DNA from: JAAZMA01 sp036720245
Lineage (GTDB): Bacteria; Bacillota; Clostridia; Tissierellales; Tepidimicrobiaceae
Length of the DNA: 24,466 bases
NCBI GenBank assembly: GCA_036720245.1
Contig: DAIMNI010000029.1
Location: 1 to 24,466, forward strand
Direction: 5' to 3'
Below, piece after piece: positions 7,511-14,865 of the stretch. How positions within the stretch are numbered: the first letter of the stretch is position 1; the number at the start of each line of letters is the position of its first letter. The notes under the pieces are model-generated. The model saw nothing but the letters and a program-made list of their open reading frames with translations, was not told the DNA's origin and searched no databases. The position numbers and the translations under genes were made by a program.

Positions 7511-9311
7511 CTGCTTCCCCTCCCTCTTGATAATATTTACCTTGAATAGTAAACATTTCATGATATTTCCCTTGCTTTTCCATTAGTTCCTCATGGGTTC
7601 CATATTCTATTAAACCAGTTTTATCAAATAAGGCTATGGCATCGCAAAATTTTGTACTAGATAGACGATGTGAAATATATATGGAAGTTTTATTTTCTAC
7701 TAATTCACTAAAGTCCTTATATATTTCTGCCTCAGCTAGTGCATCTAGGGCTGATGTAGGCTCATCCATAATTACCATATTTCCATTTTTATAAAGTGCC
7801 CTTGCTATGGCTAGTTTTTGGTTTTCTCCACCAGATAATTCTGTTCCATTTTCATCTATAATTTTTAACATCATTTGATCTATCCCCTTAGGGAAGGAAT
7901 TTACTTTTTCCTTTAGACCGACTTTATCTAAAACTTCATATACTCTATTATTGTCTATGTTTTTTGAAGTACAGGCCACGTTTTCTCCTAAAGTATAGGC
8001 TAAAATATTTACATCTTGAAATACTACAGAAAACATAGAGTAAAGTTCTTTTTTATTAAAATCTTTAATGGGAATACCATTAATTAATATTTCACCTTCA
8101 TTTACATCATATAATCCCGTCATAAGCTTCACTAAAGTGGATTTTCCAGCTCCATTTAAACCTACAATGGCTAATCTTTGGCCTTTAGGAATTTTTAGAT
8201 TTAAATTTTTAAATATATAATTATCTGTTTTAGGGTATTTAAAGCTTACATTTTTAAATTCAATTTCTAAAGTGCTATTTTCTATAGCTTTTCTTTCCCC
8301 ACCTATTTCGCCTAAATCTGTGTCCATAAATTCAAAAAAGTCATGGACATAAAGGGTTTCTCTATGAATAAAGGATAGATCATCTACCAAGGTGTTTAAT
8401 AAAAAGGAAAGCTGAAGTATTAATGCCAAATACATGGAGAAATCTGCAATACTCATGCCATAAACTACTTTCCAGATTAATATTCCATATAGTGCTATTT
8501 GATTTATTAATAGAGTAAATAATCCTAAAAATCCTAGTGCAAATTCCCTTTGTCTAATTAAATAGTTTAAATCTATATATTTTTGAATTTCTCTATTGTA
8601 ATTTGTTAAAACTCTATCTTTTAAATTGTACAGGCGAATTTCTTTTCCAAAGCTAAAATCATGGGTAGTTTGATAATAGTATCTTTTTCTCCTGTGTTGC
8701 CGAGATAATTCACTTTTCATATTGTATTCGTACTGGCTTACTTTCCTTTGAATCCATAGATTAGTAAATAGATTTAACAATAAAGATAATAAAATCCAAA
8801 TACTAACTTTTCCAATCCAAAGGGAAAATAATATGGAGGTTAAAAACACTGCTGGTGTAGTAAATAATTTGTGATAAACCCCTTCCACACCATTACCGTT
8901 ACTACTATTAGCTTCTAAAGCTCTATCGTAGGTTTCATAAAAACTAGCATCTTCCACATGTTTATAATCCATTTCTACCATTTTAGAAAATTGATCTGCT
9001 AAGTAATTTATTCTCAAGGCTGAAATTTTAGTGTAAGAGGACATTTCTATATAATTTTTAACAAACCCTACTATGCTACTAATCACAAAGTATCCTAAAA
9101 TTATATAGAGGATATTTTCTAAATTAGCCATATTACCTAGACTTAATTCTTCTATTAAGAGCTTTGGCAGAAAAATAGAGAAAAAAGGATATATGGTGGC
9201 AGTTATAGTGAAGATTAAAAAGTAAAAATATAGTTTAGGATTTTGAACATTTACATTTTTTATTAATCTATTTATAGTTTTACGAAATGGATATTTGATT
9301 TTTTCTTCCAT
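7497..9311 (-). CDS. ABC exporter half-transporter (permease plus ATPase), first subunit
   Basis: Partner of the downstream half-transporter, 604 residues. The membrane domain covers about 30-320. ATPase motifs: Walker A GLNGAGKS (384-391), Q432, signature LSGGE (492-496), Walker B with D516 and catalytic E517, and H548. ATG at 9311 is preferred because AAAGGAG precedes it; an ATG-led extension upstream lacks a ribosome site. The start lies 32 bases inside the end of the regulator gene, showing a tight operon regulator - transporter 1 - transporter 2. No peptide precursor, protease domain or modification enzyme is nearby, so an antibiotic-resistance or stress exporter is likelier than a peptide-export system. 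Confidence 0.85.
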   Translation of the reverse strand: MEEKIKYPFRKTINRLIKNVNVQNPKLYFYFLIFTITATIYPFFSIFLPKLLIEELSLGNMANLENILYIILGYFVISSIVGFVKNYIEMSSYTKISALRINYLADQFSKMVEMDYKHVEDASFYETYDRALEANSSNGNGVEGVYHKLFTTPAVFLTSILFSLWIGKVSIWILLSLLLNLFTNLWIQRKVSQYEYNMKSELSRQHRRKRYYYQTTHDFSFGKEIRLYNLKDRVLTNYNREIQKYIDLNYLIRQREFALGFLGLFTLLINQIALYGILIWKVVYGMSIADFSMYLALILQLSFLLNTLVDDLSFIHRETLYVHDFFEFMDTDLGEIGGERKAIENSTLEIEFKNVSFKYPKTDNYIFKNLNLKIPKGQRLAIVGLNGAGKSTLVKLMTGLYDVNEGEILINGIPIKDFNKKELYSMFSVVFQDVNILAYTLGENVACTSKNIDNNRVYEVLDKVGLKEKVNSFPKGIDQMMLKIIDENGTELSGGENQKLAIARALYKNGNMVIMDEPTSALDALAEAEIYKDFSELVENKTSIYISHRLSSTKFCDAIALFDKTGLIEYGTHEELMEKQGKYHEMFTIQGKYYQEGGEAVETA

Positions 9312-10407
9312 AGTCTTTGCTCCTTTCTTTTCCATTTGGTATGGATTCAATAGCTAGGGCTAAAGATTTTAATTTATCTTTATTTATTTTATAATAAACT
9401 TTTTTACTTTTTTCCGCATCCATAGTAATGGAAATTAATTCATTTTTAAGTAAAATATCTATATGGTGGGAGATAGTTGATGGAGTTAAATCCAACTTTT
9501 CCGCCAATTCTTGGGTATACATAGGGCTTTCTGCTAAATTGTACATAATATTTAATCTAGTATTATCACCTAGGGCCTTCAAACTAGAAAGCAGGGCTTC
9601 TTCATAGGAAGAATATTTCTTTTTTAATTCACCAAGAATAAAAAAGTAAATTCCTATGGAATAATTTAAAATATTATCATTATAGCCAATAGACAATTGA
9701 TTAAAGGAAAAAATACCTGTGCTAATATTAGTTTCTTCTGCATCTGGAAAATCCACAATTATGGCTTCAGGTAATACGGCAGATAAGTTTTCTATTTCTT
9801 TTAATAGATTTAATGCACTGTCAAAATCATTGGATATAATAGGGTAGTGGGTTTTAAATATAGGTGTTACTCTATCCATAAACTCTTCCAGTTCTAGCAT
9901 AAACTCACATCGATTTTCATAAATAGAAATAAGCTGTAATTTTTCCTCTGCTGTTTTTTCTGTAGTTTCCAGAAGTCCTAGGAGATGAGATAGGGATTCT
10001 ATTTCTGCATCATCTTCTAAATCCACAAAAGAATCTTGGAGCATTTCTACTATTGCCTCTTCTACAATTTTTGCTCTATCTTTATCTGATAGGGGTTTAT
10101 CATATTTTGAAACTTTAATACTTTTAATAAAGCGAACTAATTCGGCTTGATTACTTTCATCTTTTCCTATTTTAAATGCAATATCTAGTTTTGGGTATTC
10201 GTAGTAAATTGGGAGAACTTCTTTTTTTAATATACTTTTATACTCTAGATAATTGTGAAAAAAATCCTCCATTTCCCTCTTAGTTTTTCCAAAGGAATCA
10301 TGATTTTCAATTATCTCCTTCTCTTTTTCTAATTTTACCTCCAATAAAAAATGTATCACCTCATAGGGCCAAATAGGGGAGCTTTTAATATTGTACGCAT
10401 TATTCAT
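9280..10407 (-). CDS. ArsR-type transcriptional regulator with large N-terminal domain
   Basis: A 375-residue regulator, about three times the size of classical ArsR/SmtB proteins. The winged helix-turn-helix lies at about 275-350: LKALGDNTRLNIMYNL, then recognition helix TPSTISHHIDILLKN (308-322) and a wing ending VYYKI. Residues 1-270 form a mostly helical, acidic domain I cannot name, probably the sensor or dimer domain. Only one cysteine (C167) is seen, so a classical metal-cysteine sensor is unlikely. GAGGTGAT lies four bases before the ATG. It heads the ABC exporter operon, and its promoter carries inverted repeats, so autorepression relieved by an exported compound is the likely logic (inference). 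Confidence 0.8.
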   Translation of the reverse strand: MNNAYNIKSSPIWPYEVIHFLLEVKLEKEKEIIENHDSFGKTKREMEDFFHNYLEYKSILKKEVLPIYYEYPKLDIAFKIGKDESNQAELVRFIKSIKVSKYDKPLSDKDRAKIVEEAIVEMLQDSFVDLEDDAEIESLSHLLGLLETTEKTAEEKLQLISIYENRCEFMLELEEFMDRVTPIFKTHYPIISNDFDSALNLLKEIENLSAVLPEAIIVDFPDAEETNISTGIFSFNQLSIGYNDNILNYSIGIYFFILGELKKKYSSYEEALLSSLKALGDNTRLNIMYNLAESPMYTQELAEKLDLTPSTISHHIDILLKNELISITMDAEKSKKVYYKINKDKLKSLALAIESIPNGKERSKDYGRKNQISIS

Positions 10408-10439
10408 ATAATCACCTCGCTTTAATTTTCTAAATATAT

Positions 10440-10463
10440 TATTCAGTTACATTATTCTGAATA
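10440..10463. promoter_or_regulatory. Inverted repeat at the ArsR operon transcription start
   Basis: TATTCAG (10440-10446, to be read with 10 bases spacing) and CTGAATA (10457-10463). It falls right after the -10 box at 10465-10470 on the minus strand, over the expected start of transcription. Size and position suit an ArsR-family operator. Confidence 0.4.
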
Positions 10464-10464
10464 T

Positions 10465-10523
10465 ATTATACAAGGATGTTATATAGTTGTCAAGTATATT
10501 AGATATACATTTAATATACTTGA
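10465..10523 (-). promoter_or_regulatory. Consensus promoter of the ArsR-ABC operon with overlapping inverted-repeat operator
   Basis: On the minus strand a perfect TTGACA (plus 10488-10493) and perfect TATAAT (plus 10465-10470) are separated by exactly 17 bases. A perfect 12-base inverted repeat, TCAAGTATATTA (10490-10501) and TAATATACTTGA (10512-10523), overlaps the -35 and extends upstream. A strong promoter blocked at the -35 by a repressor is the natural reading. Confidence 0.7.
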
Positions 10524-10573
10524 TACATATCAATGATATTTTAGAAATTATTATATTATTCTAAATAGGAGTG

Positions 10574-10582
10574 TGATATAAT
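10574..10582 (+). promoter_or_regulatory. Extended -10 promoter for the alcohol dehydrogenase gene
   Basis: TGA-TATAAT, a TGn extended -10 with a perfect hexamer, about 42 bases before the start codon at 10624. The -35 region is weak. Confidence 0.5.
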
Positions 10583-10623
10583 TGAGTATATATTCATAGA
10601 AGAATAAAAAGGAGGATAAAATT

Positions 10624-11766
10624 ATGAAAAATTTTAATTATTCCATACCTACAAAGATATTTTTTGGTGAGGGACAAATAGAAGTTTTAGCTAATGAAAC
10701 CAAAAAACATGGGACAAAAGTGCTTTTAACTTATGGCGGGGGAAGTATAAAGAAAAATGGAATATATGATAAGGTAGTAAAGATTTTTGGTGAAAATGAT
10801 ATTGAATTTTGGGAATTAGGAGGTATTGATCCAAATCCTAGAATAGATAGTGTTAGAGAAGGCATTAAAATTATAAAAGAAAATAATATAGATTTTATAT
10901 TAGCAGTGGGTGGAGGCAGCACCATAGATTGTTCTAAAGTGATAGCTGCAGGATACTATTATGATGGAGACCCATGGGATTTAGTCATTAAAAAGGCAAA
11001 TATTACAAACGNNNNNNNNNNAGGTTCAGAAATGGACTCAGCGGCTGTAATATCTAATTTAGAAACTAAACAAAAACTAGGAACAGGGCATCCTTCTATG
11101 GCACCTAAGTTTTCCATATTAGATCCAACATATACTTTCACATTACCTAAATATCAAACAGCTGCAGGGGTTGCTGATATAATGAGTCATACTTTTGAAA
11201 ATTATTTTACTTTAAATGATGGAGCATATTTACAAAATAGATTAGCAGAGTCCATTTTAAAAACCCTAATTCACTATGGTAAAATAGCCATAGAAGAACC
11301 AGATAATTATGAAGCAAGGGCCAATATAATGTGGTCATCTAGTCTTGCTATTAATGGATTATTATCCTATGGAAAGAATACCGCATGGTCAGTACATGGC
11401 ATGGAACACGAATTATCAGCATACTATGGCATAACCCATGGAATAGGATTAGCTATACTAACCCCAGCTTGGATGGAGCATGTACTAGATGATGAAAGGG
11501 TAGATAAATTTGTAGAATATGGAGTAAATGTATGGGGAATTGATAGCAATAAGGATAAATATGAAATAGCAAGAGAATCCATAGCTAAGACAAAAGAATT
11601 TTTCCTATCCTTGGGAATACCTATGACATTAAAAGAAGTAGGTATAGGAGAGGAAAATCTAGAAAATATGGCCAAAGCTGCCATTAAGCACAAAGGGGGA
11701 GCAGTAGGGAATTTCAAACCTCTTTATTATGAGGATGTATTGGCTATATATAAAAAGGCACTATAA
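10624..11766 (+). CDS. Iron-containing alcohol dehydrogenase (butanol dehydrogenase-like), crossed by an assembly gap
   Basis: Cytoplasmic NAD(P)H-dependent alcohol dehydrogenase of the group III, Fe2+-dependent family, close to BdhA/YugJ types that reduce aldehydes to alcohols. The nucleotide site shows AVGGGSTID (95-102). In the sequence as written the iron ligands are D185 and H189 in GVADIMSHTFE, and H258 and H272 in VHGMEHELSAYYGITHG, with the expected 4- and 14-residue spacings. GGAGG precedes the ATG. Ten Ns after ANITN replace the conserved stretch before TGSEMD. Homologues have about 13 residues there and this copy has four, so the 380-residue reading is probably about nine residues short although still in frame. 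Confidence 0.9.
   Translation: MKNFNYSIPTKIFFGEGQIEVLANETKKHGTKVLLTYGGGSIKKNGIYDKVVKIFGENDIEFWELGGIDPNPRIDSVREGIKIIKENNIDFILAVGGGSTIDCSKVIAAGYYYDGDPWDLVIKKANITNXXXXGSEMDSAAVISNLETKQKLGTGHPSMAPKFSILDPTYTFTLPKYQTAAGVADIMSHTFENYFTLNDGAYLQNRLAESILKTLIHYGKIAIEEPDNYEARANIMWSSSLAINGLLSYGKNTAWSVHGMEHELSAYYGITHGIGLAILTPAWMEHVLDDERVDKFVEYGVNVWGIDSNKDKYEIARESIAKTKEFFLSLGIPMTLKEVGIGEENLENMAKAAIKHKGGAVGNFKPLYYEDVLAIYKKAL
11012..11021. other. Scaffold gap of 10 Ns
   Basis: Unknown bases inside the alcohol dehydrogenase gene. The size is probably a placeholder: the protein family predicts about 37 bases here (see the finding on this gap). Confidence 0.95.
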
Positions 11767-11820
11767 ATCAAATGTTAGGGACAGTCCCTAACATTTGATT
11801 TCAAATAAAGGGGACAGGTC
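11765..11820. repeat. GGGACAGTCCC palindrome plus partial second copy between convergent genes
   Basis: Perfect 18-base arms (11765-11782 and 11784-11801) around a single central A. The left arm begins inside the TAA stop of the dehydrogenase. A second partial unit (11802-11820, CAAATAAAGGGGAC and on) runs up to the stop codon of the minus-strand oxidoreductase. Probably acts as transcription terminator for both genes, although no long T tract follows. Confidence 0.75.
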
Positions 11821-13370
11821 TAAAAATCCTCTCCTAGCAATTTCTTTATGGTATTAACATTATTTCCGGCTTTTAGTGGCTCTACTGCTGGGCCTTGGAT
11901 TATTTCTCCGTCTATATTAAATCTAGAACCATGACAGGGGCAATCCCAAGTTCTTTCTGCAGAATTCCAGTTTAATTCACATCCCATATGGGTACAAGTG
12001 GTATTTACAAAGTGAAGTACTCCTTGTTCGTCCCTGTAGGCTCCAATTCTGTCTTTATCCTTTTTTATTACTTTAGCCTCCCTAAGCTTAAGGTCAATAT
12101 CTTCAGGTAGTGGTGCTAATTTTCCACTTAATAGGCTACCGGCTACATTTAAATTTTCTACTATGAAATTTTTAGCTGAGGATATGATGTTTTTTCTAGA
12201 AGGATCATATACCTCCTGCCAAGGGCTTTTTCCATTAAGTATTAAATCCTTAATAATCATAGCTGAAACCATACTATTAGTCATACCCCATTTTTGAAAT
12301 CCTGTGGCAATATACATATTTGGAGTATCAGGGGCAAAATATCCAATATAGGGAATTTCATCTAGGGTAATATAGTCTTGTGTAGACCATCTATAGGGGA
12401 TACCTTTTACAGTAAAGATATTATGGGCAAATTCTATTAAGGCCTCATAGTTTTTATTTGTATCTTCCTTTTTTCCTACATTAGGATAGCCTCCTACTAC
12501 TAGAATAAGCTCACCATTAGGAGTAGCTTGATGTCTAAGAGAACGAGTTGGCTTTTCTACATTTATATACATACCACCAGGATATTTTTCTTCTGCCTCA
12601 ATCCCAATTATATAGGATTTTTTAGGGAAAACTTTAGCAAAATACATACCTTTTTTATTATAAAAAGGATAGTGGGAGGTAATAATTATTTTTCCTGCCC
12701 TAACTTTTTTACCATGTTCCGTTGTAATTATATATTCATCATTTTTTTCAACATCCACTGCCCTAGTATTTTCATAGATTTGAACTTTATCCTGAATAAT
12801 ATTGGCTAAGGCTAATAAATATTTTCTTGGGTGAAATTGTGCTTGATTATTAAAACCTATGGCAGCTTTAATATCTATAGGAAAGGGAATTTCATCTGTA
12901 TAAAAGGCATCAATTCCAAGATCTTGAGCAATTTCTACTTCATCTTTAATTTTTTTTGTGTATTTGCCGTCTTGTGTAAACACAAAGGCTGATTGGGAAA
13001 TGAAATCGCAGTTTATATTGTTTTCATTAATAATGTCATCATACATTTTTATTGCATTTTCATTGGCCTTTCCATATAAATTGGCCATTTCTTTTCCAAA
13101 TTTTCCTTGAATTTTTCCATATATAAGGCCATGCTGAGAGGTGATTTTTGCAGTAGTGTAGGCAGTAGTACCTTTACATATTTTCTCTGCCTCCAGTATT
13201 GCGATTTTTAAATTTTCCTCCTGCAATAAATAGGCAGTATTTATACCAGCTAAGCCTCCACCTATAATAACTATATCCACATCTATATCTTCATTTAAAC
13301 TTGGATAATTAGTATCTGGTGTGGAATCTAACCAATAGGATTTAGGGAAATCCTTAAAATTATTGTCCAT
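11820..13370 (-). CDS. FAD-dependent oxidoreductase with C-terminal Rieske [2Fe-2S] domain (YhfW-like)
   Basis: A 516-residue fusion. The N-terminal half is a DAO-type FAD oxidoreductase with dinucleotide-binding motif DIVIIGGGLAGINTAYLL near residues 31-48. The C-terminal ~60 residues are a Rieske domain: ligands C459 and H461 in CTHMGC, C477 and H480 in CPCH, plus C464 and C479, which form the usual stabilising disulfide. The arrangement matches Bacillus subtilis YhfW, whose substrate is not known to me. ATG at 13370 is chosen because TTGGAGGA precedes it. It is transcribed alone; a repeat-filled stretch separates it from the hydroxylase operon. No Rieske partner reductase is visible. Confidence 0.85.
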   Translation of the reverse strand: MDNNFKDFPKSYWLDSTPDTNYPSLNEDIDVDIVIIGGGLAGINTAYLLQEENLKIAILEAEKICKGTTAYTTAKITSQHGLIYGKIQGKFGKEMANLYGKANENAIKMYDDIINENNINCDFISQSAFVFTQDGKYTKKIKDEVEIAQDLGIDAFYTDEIPFPIDIKAAIGFNNQAQFHPRKYLLALANIIQDKVQIYENTRAVDVEKNDEYIITTEHGKKVRAGKIIITSHYPFYNKKGMYFAKVFPKKSYIIGIEAEEKYPGGMYINVEKPTRSLRHQATPNGELILVVGGYPNVGKKEDTNKNYEALIEFAHNIFTVKGIPYRWSTQDYITLDEIPYIGYFAPDTPNMYIATGFQKWGMTNSMVSAMIIKDLILNGKSPWQEVYDPSRKNIISSAKNFIVENLNVAGSLLSGKLAPLPEDIDLKLREAKVIKKDKDRIGAYRDEQGVLHFVNTTCTHMGCELNWNSAERTWDCPCHGSRFNIDGEIIQGPAVEPLKAGNNVNTIKKLLGEDF

Positions 13371-13420
13371 AATATTCCTCCAATATTTGAATTTTAAATA
13401 CTGTAAGTAAACTAGGGCTA

Positions 13421-13494
13421 TTGTCATCCTGAATGTAGTGAAGGATCTCGATTTTCTGCTACTTAAAGATCCTTCGCCTGCGCTCAGGATGACA
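13421..13494. repeat. CATCCTGA-type imperfect hairpin repeat
   Basis: Outer arms TGTCATCCTGA (13422-13432) and TCAGGATGACA (13484-13494) enclose inner arms GAAGGATCT (13440-13448) and AGATCCTTC (13467-13475). Eighteen bases (13463-13480) match, inverted, a degraded copy at 19714-19731. Sequences of this kind are widespread noncoding repeats in Clostridia and other bacteria. Confidence 0.75.
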
Positions 13495-13514
13495 GTTGCA
13501 CCATAATTTGGTAG

Positions 13515-13539
13515 TGCACCAGGGACAGTCCCCCTTGCA
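13515..13539. repeat. Degenerate GGGACAGTCCC palindrome
   Basis: GGGAC-A-GTCCC core (13522-13532) with outer TGCA/TGCA pairing (13515-13518 and 36-39 region) and three mismatches between. It lies downstream of the hydroxylase small-subunit gene, where it may terminate transcription. Confidence 0.6.
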
Positions 13540-13567
13540 TCATAAATTTTAAATAAGACAGCCCCTT

Positions 13568-14029
13568 TTATTTAAGAATAGACTTTACAGCCTCCCCAAT
13601 CTCCTGATAACTAGTGCATCTACATATATTAGACTGTAGCCATTCTTCAATAATCTGATCGTCTGCCTTTGGGTGGTGAATAGATAGTGCATGGCATACC
13701 ATTAAAAATCCAGAGGTACAATAGCCACATTGAAAACCCCAATTCTCTACAAAGGCTTTTTGAATAGGGGCATTTTTTAATCCTTCTATGGTGGTGATTC
13801 TTTTTCCTACAGCCTCCACTGTAAGCATCAAACAGGATTTAATAGGCCAATCGTCTACTAAAACGGTGCAGGCGCCACAATCTCCATTTTCACATCCAGG
13901 TTTTGCACCAGTTAAACCTAATTCATTACGAAGTGTATATAATAATGTATCTGATGGCTTGGCAATTACTTCCCTTTTTTCCCCATTAATATGTAAAACT
14001 AAAGTGGTGGTACCAGAAATTTTTAACAT
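13568..14029 (-). CDS. Molybdenum hydroxylase [2Fe-2S] subunit (XdhC/CoxS type)
   Basis: Small iron-sulfur subunit that passes electrons from the molybdenum centre to FAD. Of 153 residues, the plant-ferredoxin-like half has C46, C51, C54 and C66 (CENGDCGAC ... C). The helical half has C101, C104, C136 and C138 (CGYC ... CRC), completing both [2Fe-2S] clusters. ATG shares one base with the FAD-subunit stop (TAATG), with AGGAGG upstream. Last gene of a large-medium-small operon. Confidence 0.95.
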   Translation of the reverse strand: MLKISGTTTLVLHINGEKREVIAKPSDTLLYTLRNELGLTGAKPGCENGDCGACTVLVDDWPIKSCLMLTVEAVGKRITTIEGLKNAPIQKAFVENWGFQCGYCTSGFLMVCHALSIHHPKADDQIIEEWLQSNICRCTSYQEIGEAVKSILK

Positions 14030-14865
14030 TAAATTACCTCCTGAAAATTTTCTAGAAGTTCATCTAGCATGGTATGGAGCATAAATTTTCTATATTCTTT
14101 AGAGCCTCCTAAATCATCTAATATTTCATGGGGCACATTTAGAACTACTTTTTTGATTCTTTCGTCTTTAGGAATACTATTATCATTTAAAATATCTTCT
14201 AATTGAATGGAACGGAAGGGAAAATCACATAGCCCACTAAGGGCAAATTTAATCCTTCCATTATTCACCAATGAAACTAATGTAATCAATGGATAATCTA
14301 TTTTTTCATTTTTAGTTCGCTTTACATGAATAGATGGTAGCTTTAAATACTTTTCATCTACTATTATTTGAACTATTAATTCTCCTTTACGAAGATTAGT
14401 TCCTTCTTTAAATACTTCCATTATAGTTGCAGTTCTTTTCCCATCAGGCCCTTCTAAGACTACTTTGCCATCAGCTACCATAAGTGGGAGCACAGATTCC
14501 CTATATATAATAGTTCCAGCTAAATTTCCACCCAAAGTTATTTTATCCTGTACTGTATGGTCTGCAATTCGCTTTACAGCAAGGGTAAGTAATGGGAAAT
14601 AATTTATAAACCCAATATTTGTAAGGGTTAAGGCTGAACCAATGGTTAATTTTCCTTTTTTAAGATTTTGGACATTACACTCGGGAATATTTTTTATATC
14701 TATTACAGCTTCAGTATGAACATTGTGAACCCTAGCCATACTAATAAATTCAGTTCCTCCCCCATAATACATTGGATTCTTTCCCTCTAAATCCAATTGA
14801 GTAAATAGTTTTATGGCCTCAGTTAAAGTATCTGGTTTATAATAATCAAAATTAAAAGGAATCAT
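14029..14865 (-). CDS. Molybdenum hydroxylase FAD-binding subunit (XdhB/CoxM type)
   Basis: Medium subunit of 278 residues. FAD-binding motifs are YYGGGTE (33-39) and TLGGNLAGT (110-118), followed by the C-terminal CoxM domain. The start at 14865 is set by CAGGAGG just upstream and gives MIPFNFDYYKPDTL, the usual family beginning; it overlaps the large-subunit gene by 14 bases. Longer upstream readings would run inside that gene without a ribosome site. Confidence 0.92.
   Translation of the reverse strand: MIPFNFDYYKPDTLTEAIKLFTQLDLEGKNPMYYGGGTEFISMARVHNVHTEAVIDIKNIPECNVQNLKKGKLTIGSALTLTNIGFINYFPLLTLAVKRIADHTVQDKITLGGNLAGTIIYRESVLPLMVADGKVVLEGPDGKRTATIMEVFKEGTNLRKGELIVQIIVDEKYLKLPSIHVKRTKNEKIDYPLITLVSLVNNGRIKFALSGLCDFPFRSIQLEDILNDNSIPKDERIKKVVLNVPHEILDDLGGSKEYRKFMLHTMLDELLENFQEVI

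Noticed and set aside
5732..10407. Bacteriocin or lanthipeptide export cluster
   Set aside because: No precursor peptide, modification enzyme or peptidase domain was found next to the ABC genes; an ArsR-controlled exporter explains the locus.
13371..13427. Longer N-terminus of the Rieske-flavoprotein
   Set aside because: No ribosome site, and GGAGG is well placed for the ATG at 13370.
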